From Macquaria australasica (taxonomy: Eukaryota; Chordata; Actinopteri; Centrarchiformes; Percichthyidae): 64,000 bases of DNA. Shown here in pieces: positions 28,836 to 39,397 of the stretch. The notes beneath the pieces are model-generated. The model saw only the letters and a list, made by a program, of their open reading frames with translations. It was not told where the DNA came from and searched no databases. The stretch is from assembly GCA_005408345.1 (NCBI GenBank), contig SEMN01000200.1:620001-684000 (forward strand), given 5' to 3'. The translations under genes and the position numbers were made by a program. The stretch's first letter is position 1; every line of letters begins with the position of its first letter.

Positions 28836-29379
28836 GATCCTGGATGATTTGTGTGAAGTTGCAATTTTGTCCAATCCCCAAAATATTGCTGCAAAAAATG
28901 TTTAAATCCTAAAAATGCTTACAAATTTTACCAAAATTACACATTGCTCTGTTCCTCATCTTTAATACTCATATAATATTCTCATACTGGAACATTTTCA
29001 CTGGAGAAAGATATGCAAAACCTCTGTGCACACGGGCAAGATGCTTCTGTAAGGCTTCTTGAATTTGAAGCACTTGTGCAGGTTGACTTCCCTTTGCTAC
29101 AGAATGTGTTGAATGAGATGTTCTTTTGACATCTCATCATTTTTCTTCTATCTTAAAATTACCAAAACTACAGAGTTATTATATCAAATAGAACATACTG
29201 AGAAAAATAATTTGAGACGCTTGCATTTTAATTTTTCAACCAGACTATAATAATGTAAGCAAACATCTACATGGAGAAATATACCTGTTAACATTATAAG
29301 TGCACTTGCAGATTCCAAGTAGAAATCCATAGATCATATTATGAGACAGCTGCAACGATACCACCATAAAAAGCTACAC

Positions 29380-29800
29380 AAATCATATTCATTGAATTAC
29401 ACAAATTACAGATGTAGCTCAAAACCTCTGAAAACGTGATGATGAATCCCTTTTTTAACTTCTGGCTGATAATTCATCAGACTACACTGGCAAAGTATTG
29501 GGCTTGTGAAAAATGCATGAATTACTAATTAATGAGGCATTCTCGCAACATTTACATATTCATAAAGGTGTGTAATTCACATGTGCATGAGAAAGCTGAG
29601 TGATAGCTTTGAGAGAATAACACATATTCCAAGAAAGAAACCTTTTATTTTGTTAAATTCTTCAAAAAGCTGAGGGAGCAGAGATGCTTTTAAAAAAACA
29701 TTACACATTTATTCTTCCCCACAGAAATGCAAGCAAACGCTTTGGGAGACAAATGCACTGAGGAGATGCAATGATGTGAAACAGTATGCAAAATTACATT
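29380..29800. promoter_or_regulatory. Candidate conserved non-coding element
   Basis: Contains GAATTACTAATTAATGAGGC, TTTACATATTCATAAAGG, GTAATTCACATGTGCATG and further homeodomain/E-box words, with no simple repeat. Possible distal sox6 enhancer. Confidence 0.25.
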
Positions 29801-32800
29801 TTCTGAAATATTGTCCCATGTGGATTTTCAAAAGTTAATTTAGCAACCCAGTGTTCCTAACAACTGTGCTCAGAAAATCTGATTGATTTACATAGACGGA
29901 AATATATTTTCAGTATCATCTCAGTTCAGCAAGGAGATATGCACACTAGACAAAATAATCCATAACATGGATACATTTTTTGGAAATAAATCTTATACTG
30001 AAAAGGTCACATATTGCATTTAAAGTCTGAGTGTGTGACCATTACATTCAGCTGTTGTGTTCTCTTTGTTGTGTAACATATTGTTATCTCCTCTCTTGTT
30101 ACATTTCTTTGGTTTTAAATTGTAATCTGAAAACTTTCTGATGTTTAAAATAATTTGATAATAATCACTATTGGGATTAGTCATCATTATTTACTTTTTT
30201 CAGGATAGTTAAAATCAGCCAATAGCTGTGCTGTGATGTCAGCCTTTTGGAGACAAACCCTTTCAGTGAAGCAGGTCCAAGATGGTTTGGCTGGAGTTGA
30301 GGCCTGTCCCTCTTCTGAAAGCGCCTCTCCATTGTTTCAACCTTCTCACAAGGGCTTTGTGAAAGCTGTCCCAAATATGGGTCAAAAAAGCACAAATAAC
30401 ATTCAGATGGTTCCTAGGCTTTCCTCACAGCTATGCACCAAAGAATGACAAGTCCAACAAAACCATGTCGAGTTTTTCACCCTGTGCCATTGTCTTTCCA
30501 CATTAACTCCAAGCTGGGCCTTTTCAGCTAGGCCAGAGTTTTGTCAGGCCCACTCGGACACAGCCCAGCTCTAGCAGCAGGCTTGGCCTCTTCAAAACAC
30601 CATGCAGAGTCTGATTCACTCCTTTGTTCCATTACAAAAAATGGCTCTTGGATGCATTGTACAAAACGTCTAATGACAAAGAACACAAAGTAACAAGTAA
30701 GAATAGCCTCTGTAGCCAAGTGGACACATCACTTTCAAAGTAAAATCCTTTGTGCTCCAGGGTATTGTTTTAGCCAAGAACAGGAAGTAAGAAAGTTATA
30801 GTTTAAAGTTATAAAGTTCTTAGTTTCCCAAGGCCACCCATTTCAAGGTAAAGAAACTAGACAATCAGCTAACTAAATAAAGACTTCTGAAATTTAACTG
30901 AAAAATAAAACATGCGAAAAGGCAAAAGACAATGATTTTAGATACTGTAACCAGAAAAACAAAATTCTTCCAATCTCTTCCAAAAAAGTGAGGAATAAAA
31001 ATATTCACAGAGGATTAATGACAAATGAACTATTATAGACACAGAACCAAAAAATTTCACTGAAGATCCAGTAACGCTAACAACAAGGATGGCATTTCGG
31101 GATGCTTAAGTTTGAGTTTAACCTTGCAGGACTTTTGGAAGGCACTTCTGAGCATCAGGCGCAGGGTTTTGGCAGCTGCACAGGGAGCCTGGTGGGTCAG
31201 CCCTTCTCCGGGAGCTGCTACTCCACACTAATCTATTTTAAACCATCTGTGAAATTAGCAAGATTTCCTAAGTCCTTCACCTCCAAGGATTAAAACATTG
31301 CTAAGGGTCTAGGCTGTTCTTACATACTGTTCTTGTATACATGTTTGATGACTCTTGAGATCAATCCCAAATTATTTTCTTTCACCTGTGCTAGAAATAG
31401 ATAGAAATAAGCTGAAAGTTACATGCCTGTAAAGAATATTAAACATCTGGTTGAGAGGTGTTCCTACAAGCGTGGAAACAGATACGGATTTTATTTAACA
31501 AAATTTTAACTGATGGCTGAAAATCAGAAAAAGAGAACATACACAGGTGTTACACGTTCTTACATCCAGTAACACCAGGGAGACCAAGTCTCAGCTGTTT
31601 TAAAGAGCCGTACCTAGGCACTGCAGTACCTCTGCCAAAGCCAGTACAATGAAGTCATGAGTCAACTCTAATGAGAAAATCAGATAAATAGCAGCTGTTC
31701 TTGGGGAAATGGTGCTGTCTGACAGATTCACTGGGTGCAACGGCTGTAGCATTGAGCAGATCCAAATGAGTAAAATATTGTTCCAGGCACCCCTCACTGC
31801 TCCCCTTCCCACCGGTGTTTAGTCATCAGAGTTGTGAAATAGCAGCCCTGCAGCTACACGACAGCATTGCTGTATTAATTATTATCCGCTGTTCAAACAT
31901 ACACATCTTTGTACAACAGTGACAGTTCATCCAAACAGGCCACTTACAAACAGCAGTATTACTCCCCATAGCTCACCAAGCCCCCAATTATTCACCCCGA
32001 CCTCTTATTTGGTTCACACAGAAATCTATAGGTACAATGCAGAGCAAAAGCAACTCAAAGAAGATGAAAAAATGTCTCGCGTATCACCAACTCAGCAGTG
32101 TTATAATTTTGTGCACTCACTTGCACAATAATGCATAGACAAATACACAAAGCACAGAGCTTTTCTCCATGCCATTAGTTGTCATGCAGGCTTGGAAAAT
32201 TACTATAAGATTTATTGTGCAGAGGTATATGTCTAGTTTTCCATCTACTGCTGGAGAGCGCTTGCACAGACATCTATTACAGACACTGCAGTTAAACTGT
32301 AGCTTTCATGTGCTCTTGGGAAGGCAGCATACAGTACAATGGTAAAAGACTAAGTGATTGATGAGGACAACAAATGAAACAGGTTCCCCAAACGGTTAAA
32401 AAGACTTTAGTTCCAGAAACATTTTAATTTTTTTCTATTGATAAGTACAACTAACAGAGAGCTAAAAGAACTGTAAATCAGTAAAGTGTATGCTGACTTG
32501 TAACACTGAAACAAATTTTATTTGAAATGTTTTACCCCCTGCATCAAGAAAGACATTATTTAAAAAGGAAGCAGGGTGTAGAACTCATAATAATTATGAT
32601 GATAATGAGCAATAGATGGCAGAGATCCAGAGAAGAATGATGGACATAGTCTGGGCTTACAACTCTCAAGATGACCTCTGGCTCTGGCACACACAAACAC
32701 ACACCTGTCTCAATAAGCACACACACACACGCCTTTACCTCTGAATATCTGCTTGCAGGAGGTCAAGGATCCTTAGGACATGTGCATGTGCAGAATGTTC

Positions 32801-34453
32801 TTAATACCACACCACAGCGATTGGCTGCAGAGTAAATGCCCCTTTCGGGTTGAATCTGCCAAACTGCATGTTGTGTCGTATCTGAAGGCAATATCAGGGT
32901 GGTTTCCAGATTTAATTTTAAATTGCTGAAAACCTTTGATGCTGTGCCACCTTACAATTTTTTGTTTTGCTTTTTATTTGTGTGTGCATGTGTGTCATAT
33001 GTATTCATGTGCGATGCATTGTACCATGCTCACACTGCACATCAAAAAGTTTGATTTTATGTTTAAGTCCTCATAATGTTTTGAAGTATTTCTGCTTACT
33101 TGACAACTGTTCATATCATTTCAATATAGAACAACTGAACAATGACAGTACTTAATTTTAGTAGCTACTGTTACGATGTTCACGACAATCAGTTAAAGAT
33201 GCATTATATATTATTTGCTGTACACTACACACCTGGTTTCCAATCACAGTCTACCTGTTCATATTGACAGAGGTTGTTTCTTTCTGTTTGTCTTTGAAGA
33301 AAGTTTCAAGCCCCCCTTTGTCACACACACCGGCACTCCCTCTGCACTACCTGCCGGATCTATTTGTTTCCTTTGTCCCAGTCAGCAGTTCAGCTGCCGC
33401 CAGTCAGGCAAGCTACTAACTGGTGGGCAGGTCACTAGCTGATGGGGTTAGCCACTATTTACACAAAGCTGATAGAGTAAGGAAACAGTAAGGATGTACA
33501 ATATTGAGCAATAGGCATTTAGGTTTCTTAAGCAAAGTCCCTAATTATTTTTACCTTCTTAAAGTATCTTTACAAAGAAATGAATTAGCAGTTTATACAA
33601 AAGCAATGAAGCTGTCTGTATCTTATGTTCATAACATGTTTCTTGAGCTTCAGTTTCTTTGTCCTTGATGTGAGGTCGGTGGCGATAATTAAGAATAATG
33701 AGCATCAACAACAAAAATTATCAACTGGTAAAGTGAGTCATTCTGTAAAAGGGTCATTCTGTCTTTAGGAAAAAGCTAAAAGAGATGGAGTATTTTAAGA
33801 CTGTTTCACTGCAGTACCATGTATGTGATGGGTAAACATCTCAAAATTGGCTAAAATAAGTCGACGGCTTTTGATTTATACTTTCCCAACACGTCTGTTT
33901 TCTTACACTGCAGACAAACACCTAAACAAGAGGGAATCATGTGATGGATGCAATCCACAATGAAAATAATTACTCAAATCTTAAAACAAAATGTCTCTTT
34001 AATTTGTAAGTGTCAACAGCAGTACAAAAGATGGAGTGATGGGAGAAGTTTTCTGTAACACAATTTCTGTCTCTTTTACAGAAAAGGAGGAAATTCTTGA
34101 GGTAAATGAGCTTAAACAGGCAGTTATTCATCCCACTGTTGCATTGTTACAATGGACTGAGACATACAGAAAATGGTGTTACATTATAATATGCCTGAAT
34201 TGATCCTGTGGGGATAATTTATTCATATACAGTATACACATTTCTATGGTGCCTAGATGCACCCAAATGTGTCGCTCATTGGTTTGTTTTTACTTGATAT
34301 AGTGTATTAATACTACCAAAGCCGAGGAGATTGCTCTCCACACACACCACTGTAAAATTATTCACCTTAAGTTTACCTCACGTCAATACTGCACATGGAA
34401 ACCAAAGACTTGCTGGTGTACACTTTGAAGCCAAGCAAAACAAAACAAACATT

Positions 34454-34477
34454 AAAAAAAAAAAAAAAAAAAAAAAA
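34454..34477. repeat. A24 homopolymer
   Basis: Uninterrupted run of 24 A, followed at 34496-34509 by a T-rich tract. On the sox6 strand the order is an A-rich and then a U-rich run that could fold back. Confidence 0.9.
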
Positions 34478-35875
34478 GATTTAGTAACATTTTCATTTTT
34501 TTTCTTTTTAGCAATAATACTCCTAGCAAATAATTGATCTTTTGTACTGTATAAAGAAGAATGTGAACACAAATGTGATGGCAACATTTTTTTTAAGTTG
34601 AATTAAAAACTTTACATTGGACTGTACAAGATATTATGATAAACTATTTACATATTCAGACATAAACCTTTTTTTTTAAAGCAGCAACAGACACTATGTA
34701 TTTCATTTTCTCTAATAACACCCAAACAATACTTGCCATGGGCCTAGGTACCTGCCAGAAGAAAAAAAAAAAAGATTTCTACGCAGGAAATTGTATCAGG
34801 CTGCCAGCAATTTCAAAACAACAGCTCCAGTGATAGAGGAGCCACACACAGTGTTGCTTGAGAGACAACTCTAAAAAGCAAAGTACCAAAGACAACTATA
34901 AATGTTGCCCTGAATGACAAATTTTACACTTCTGAACAGCAGCTAGCATGTCAGTCCAGCATGTCAGTGAATTGTGCTGATTAAATTAACACAGAGAACA
35001 TTCCCACCATATACATCACAAAGTTCAGACAGGGAAAAAAAAAAATGAAATTACAGTAAGTAATGTTGAAACAGCATACAAGCTTTTGTCTTCAGTTGTT
35101 CATTCAAACCATTTGCACGTCTAACAAGTGGATTAAGAGAAAACAATTGTGAGGGCTACATTTTGCAGATGGCTGGATAGTCATGAACATGTTCATTAAA
35201 AATCGGCAACATACGAAAAGATGACAAGGAGAGAATTAACTAAGAAGAATGCACAATGGCTGTGCATGTCGCCACATTAAAACAAATAAATATTTGCACG
35301 CTCCCACCTTTCAAAAAAAAAAAATTTTTTAAAAAAATCTAAAAACATCACTTGTGTTTGAAACAATCATTCATGAAAAAACACCTTTGTTTAGTATGAT
35401 AATGTAGATGCAAGCCAAATGCATGCAGATTTTTTTAGGATGTTATCAGCTCCTCATAAGAAATTTGCCACATACTATGAGTGCTGTAATAAAACACAAA
35501 ACACAAGTGAGGATATACAGCATACCACTTAGATTGTATCATTGAACATCAAGTGCTTGTTGTTTAAATGAGTACCTTACTTGTAATGACTCCTCTATTA
35601 ACAAGTCTAATGAGGATTGGTTTTAATTTCGATTGGTTCTTTGAATAGTCCAGGGACGATTATCAAGTGAGGTGCTTCTCTCTGTCTCAGGTCCAATACT
35701 GCTCTCTTCTAATAAGCAGAAAAACTCAGCATCTACATGAGGTACAGTGACGTGTCAGGTTTTAAAAACATGAAACCACGTACAAACATAAAACATGAAA
35801 AAAAGAAAATAAAATAGAACAGCCAAATACATAACTTATACTTCACTAATGAACAAAAATATATTTCCTATGTTA

Positions 35876-35883
35876 TATTTACA
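35876..35883 (-). promoter_or_regulatory. Pumilio-type element TGTAAATA
   Basis: The minus strand reads TGTAAATA, which fits the PUF-binding consensus UGUANAUA, inside the probable 3' UTR. Identical motifs are at 36535-36542 and 34645-34652. In such AT-rich sequence some would occur by chance. Confidence 0.3.
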
Positions 35884-37252
35884 ATAAAATCTAAATGAGA
35901 TGGTGAATTCACTGAAAACCATTTTTAGCTCCAATTCATCAAACATGTTTTTTTTTTTCTATTTCTCTGATTGTCCATGTTGTTGTTTTACTGACAATTT
36001 TAGAGCCAGCAGTGGCTAATAATAAATACAATATGTTGATACTCTACAGTTTCAAATACAATATACAATGCACTGAAGTCTGAAGTCTGGTGTTTGACGG
36101 CTAACCGAGCCTGCTGTTGGATTTTCTGCTCACTTTCTTGTGCTGAGTCTCTCCCCTAGGCAGCCCTGAAGCTTAAACAAAGTGTTCATTCATCACATGT
36201 GTCTTTGCATAAATAAACAAAATAAGTAGACAAAAAAATGACTCAAATCTGGCAACTGTGAGAGCAAACCCACTTGAGTCCAACTGGGGAATTTTGTTCA
36301 TTCATGGTGTTTTTCCTCAAACAGCTTCACATTAATCAGAATTGATAAAAATACAATTTATATCCAGTGCTTATAACACTTATGAAACATCGTCTCCTCG
36401 TGAGTTCATGTCATTTTTTTTTCTTTCTTTTTTTGTCTTTTTTCGCTATATATGAGCAGAGTCAAGTTTCAGTTCCGTGAAGAGTCCTTTTTAACTACCA
36501 GCCAACTAAAGCAGCGTGGCATGGTCATGAAAATATTTACAATCACATACAAATCAATCTAACCACCAGCAAACAGGAGCAAACAGCTTAAAAATACCAA
36601 ACAGGTTGACTTGGAGGGAAATCCACTTGGGTTTGTTTGTAGGAGAGCATCCTTAAAATGTCTTGTACCTCAAAACGAGAACAATGTAGAAAAGATGAGA
36701 TGGGGAAAGAAAATTAAATGGGAAGTATTAATGGGGTGGTTAAAAAACCTACAAGACTTAATATAAAGGCTTCCAAAAAGTAGAAACAATGCAAGCCAGC
36801 ACTGACAATAAGACAATAAAAGCACAGACGATATGAGTGCTTAAGAGATATAAAGAGCCATCTGTACCAATTAGAGCTAGGAGAAAAATGCAGTGACCAG
36901 CAGTGGGGATCTTGACCAGTTACAGCCAGTAACCAGCCATTCAGCTCCTTCAAAAAGCTCTGTGCTCTTTCTGAAATGGACAGGTTCAAGGGCAAGGGAG
37001 GGGAATAGCTGGACTCATGCATTAATAATGCTGTATTTCAGATGATACCCAGTCGTCAGTCATTTTAATAATCCCCCACAGCTTGATGTACTTGTTCCAT
37101 CTGCTCGCCAGTGCCTGGTGATTGGGCCAGGGTGGGAGCCCTGTTGAGGCCTTACTACCAGCACTTTGATGGAGAGCACAATGAGGGACACACACCCCAT
37201 TTTTATTGTTTCCCATCCCTCCCTGGTGTTTTCTCCTTCTCTGAGCCAGATG

Positions 37253-37266
37253 GCGCCCCCTGGGTG
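37253..37266 (+). promoter_or_regulatory. CTCF-like motif
   Basis: GCGCCCCCTGGGTG closely resembles the reverse complement of the CTCF core (CCACNAGGGGGCGC). It sits in a GC-rich island (about 37,090-37,330) inside otherwise A-rich 3' UTR sequence. Occupancy is unknown. Confidence 0.3.
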
Positions 37267-37704
37267 CTGAGGTTGCCACGGGCAGGGGTCAGAGCAGGGA
37301 ATGGCAGGGAGGGGGGCCACTTAGACCTTCTGCCCTGTAAAGAGGATCTGAGTCTCAACATCAAGGCCTTGCATTATCTAGCTGCAGTCTCCAGAAGGTC
37401 ACCACTAGTCATCTTTTTAGCTGAAATTAGGATAGAGACTTTGCGGCCCTTGTTTCTGAGTCATTGCATGCTGTCCTGTTTTAAATGCAAGAGTTAAGTG
37501 CGTTCCAAAAGCTTATAAGATTATTAAAAATAACAACGTAAGGCTCAAGCGTGACAGAATAAGATTTGTATAAGTGCACTAATGCAAAAATCAGTGTTTT
37601 AAGTTACCCCTGTCATGTGTACATGACGAGGTCATTTAAGAAACAAACATATGATTTTAGCCTTTTTCTCAGTTTATAAATATCCTCATAAACTGTCACT
37701 CCTC

Positions 37705-37712
37705 TTAAGACT
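37705..37712 (-). promoter_or_regulatory. miR-499-type target site (8-nt match) in sox6 3' UTR
   Basis: The plus strand TTAAGACT equals miR-499-5p nucleotides 1-8. GCAGT at 37716-37720 gives offset supplementary pairing with nucleotides 10-14. It lies 55 nt from the stronger site at 37760, a spacing at which paired sites can act together. Confidence 0.65.
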
Positions 37713-37759
37713 ACGGCAGTAATCAACTCATTGCATCAACCCGATGTCCGTGCTCTCCT

Positions 37760-37768
37760 TTAAGACTT
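37760..37768 (-). promoter_or_regulatory. miR-499-type target site (9-nt seed match) in sox6 3' UTR
   Basis: The plus strand reads TTAAGACTT, identical to nucleotides 1-9 of miR-499-5p, so the sox6 mRNA is complementary. AGTG at 37772-37775 offers offset 3' supplementary pairing to nucleotides 12-15. miR-499 repression of Sox6 in slow and cardiac muscle is established in mouse and zebrafish; use of this particular site is inferred. Confidence 0.7.
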
Positions 37769-37838
37769 CTTAGTGTCAATTTAAGATTTACAATGTCTAA
37801 AAAGAATTAAGATTGAAAAAAAATGAAGTTCTAAGACC

Positions 37839-37846
37839 TAAGACTT
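37839..37846 (-). promoter_or_regulatory. miR-499-type target site (nucleotides 2-9) in sox6 3' UTR
   Basis: The plus strand TAAGACTT matches miR-499-5p nucleotides 2-9. A 6-nt TAAGAC lies directly beside it at 37832-37837. No clear supplementary pairing is seen. Third site of the cluster. Confidence 0.55.
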
Positions 37847-38440
37847 TAAACTTGCCGTCCAAATGGGGCTAAAGCGTTTAACAGAACGTACTGTAGCTAC
37901 ACATTGTACAACATCAATTTGAGATTGTAATGCCCCCAAAGCTGCCTTTCGCTGCTGTTCCAATCCCACAGATTGGAGGCCTTTGGCCCTTTAGCATTCT
38001 GGCCTGATTACAATCACTCTGATTAAGAACTTGGTGAGTCAAGACTGGTTTGCAGAGCTGGAAATGAGTTAAGGATGCCACGGTGCTCTGTGTGGACTGG
38101 GACGAGGAAATGAAAGGGCTGGCCGGTTTCATTGATGATCACTGCATTGGGCTCCCTGGAGAACAGCTAGCATCACAAACTACCACCCAAAGATGTCACA
38201 TAGTCTAACCTCCTGCAGAGCCTGCTGCCTCCAAGTTCCTGAGTTTCATTTGTTTATTCTGTTAGGGTAAATTAAAGAAAGACTGGTTAATGAAGCTGTA
38301 TTAAGAGATCAAGAGATTGTCCAAGACTCACGAAGCCTCTCCCAAAAGACTTTACAGATTTTAGAAACAACTTGAAATGTTTGGCACTTCTGCACTAAAT
38401 TATGCAGTTTGTGTAATAACAATAACAACATAAACACAAA

Positions 38441-38484
38441 TAATAATAATAATAATAATAATAGTAATAGTAATAATAATAATA
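38441..38484. repeat. (TAA)n trinucleotide repeat in the probable 3' UTR
   Basis: TAA units with two TAG interruptions, 44 nt long. In the sox6 transcript it reads as UUA repeats. Confidence 0.92.
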
Positions 38485-38876
38485 TGTAATTTCCCTCTAT
38501 AATAAGTTGGAATCACTCCATATGAATTTTGAGATATTTTGTACTGGTAATAATTGATTCTTGATTAAAAACATTCACAAGCTGTTGGCTGGCACACTAT
38601 ACCTGAGTGAGAATATTATTCCCATCTTGAACAGTTATGCAATATATCAAAATCATCTAATTGAAGAGGAAAACAAGGTAAATGACTGTAAGAATTATAG
38701 GTTCATATCAAATGTTCAATTTCAAGTTCCATCTTTTGTTCTAGACAAGGACCTAATTGTGTAAATGTCCATGATCACAATGAAAAACACAAACAATGAG
38801 ATAAAAAAACAAACAAACAAACAAAAAAAAACCTAAATTACCACAACCAAACTGCTTCACACACTTGAAGAAACAC

Positions 38877-38883
38877 TTAAGAC
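38877..38883 (-). promoter_or_regulatory. miR-499/miR-208 seed-type site near the sox6 stop codon
   Basis: The plus strand TTAAGAC matches miR-499 nucleotides 1-7 (7mer-A1 type). It lies about 210 nt after the stop. The core TAAGAC is shared with the miR-208 seed, so either could pair. Confidence 0.45.
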
Positions 38884-39090
38884 CAAATAGTATTTGATTC
38901 TGATGAAGCCACATCTGCATGCTGGCTCCTAAATGATACATCATTATTTTTATTTTTTTTTACATTTTTAAACCTTTGTGGTGTAGTTTTGTTTTCTTTT
39001 GCTCTTTCGCTCCCTCAGATCAGACCAGCCCTCTGGGCATCCTCCTGTATGAGTGTTGTGTCTGCATTGGCCTCTTTGACTAAAGAGGTC

Positions 39091-39397
39091 TCAGTTGGCG
39101 CTGACTGGCTCTTGTGTGTCATTTTCACTACTATAGTCTGATTTGGGTTCATCCTCAAAATCCTCGTACATGTCCATCTCATCCTCGCCATTGACCGGCT
39201 CGCTGTTGTTTGCCATGATGTTGGGCTCTAGCTTCATGTTGTAGGTACTCTGAATGACAGGAATGGATGGCTCAGGACTCGCTGAGGCACTCGAGCACTC
39301 TGATGTCATCTGAGGTGAGGGTGTGGTGGTTGCCATGGTGATGGCCCCAGGATAGACCAAACTGGAGCTGGTGGTGATGGGAATCTGTGGTGGTTGT
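39091..39397 (-). CDS. sox6: sox6 terminal coding exon G: acidic C-terminal tail and stop
   Basis: The coding part is 307 nt ending in TGA at 39091-39093. One base completes Gly, then [56 protein letters not shown] and the acidic end GEDEMDMYEDFEDEPKSDYS then SENDTQEPVSAN. Human SOX6 shares [36 protein letters not shown] and the KSDYSSEN acidic end, which fixes the paralogue as SOX6 rather than SOX5 or SOX13. Acceptor is CTACATCCAG before 39397. The 3' UTR follows leftwards. Confidence 0.97.

Larger units (their letters stand above)
1..34217. other. Gene-free flank downstream of sox6
   Basis: No supported protein-coding exon, tRNA, rRNA or known small RNA was found on either strand. Open frames here are short, have no recognisable domain and no splice partners. 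Apart from the repeats, hairpins and candidate elements listed separately, I see nothing in 1-2280, 2765-5500, 6100-7650, 8160-11280, 11345-15690, 16060-19130, 19165-24030, 24425-25830, 26570-27340, 27600-28780, 28840-29380 and 29800-34217. In mammals the 3' side of SOX6 also faces a large gene desert towards INSC. Confidence 0.6.
34218..39090 (-). other. sox6: Probable sox6 3' UTR (end uncertain)
   Basis: The stretch to the left of the stop codon has no supported gene and is strongly A-biased on the plus strand, so U-rich in the sox6 transcript, as in a long 3' UTR. Mammalian SOX6 also has a 3' UTR of several kilobases. AATAAA hexamers on the minus strand are at about 38946-38952, 38253-38258, 37202-37207 and 34218-34223. 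The last is used here as an outer limit; its downstream side is not clearly GU-rich, so the true cleavage site is unknown. The region contains miR-499-type seed matches, three Pumilio-type motifs, a (TAA)n repeat and an A24 run. Confidence 0.55.
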
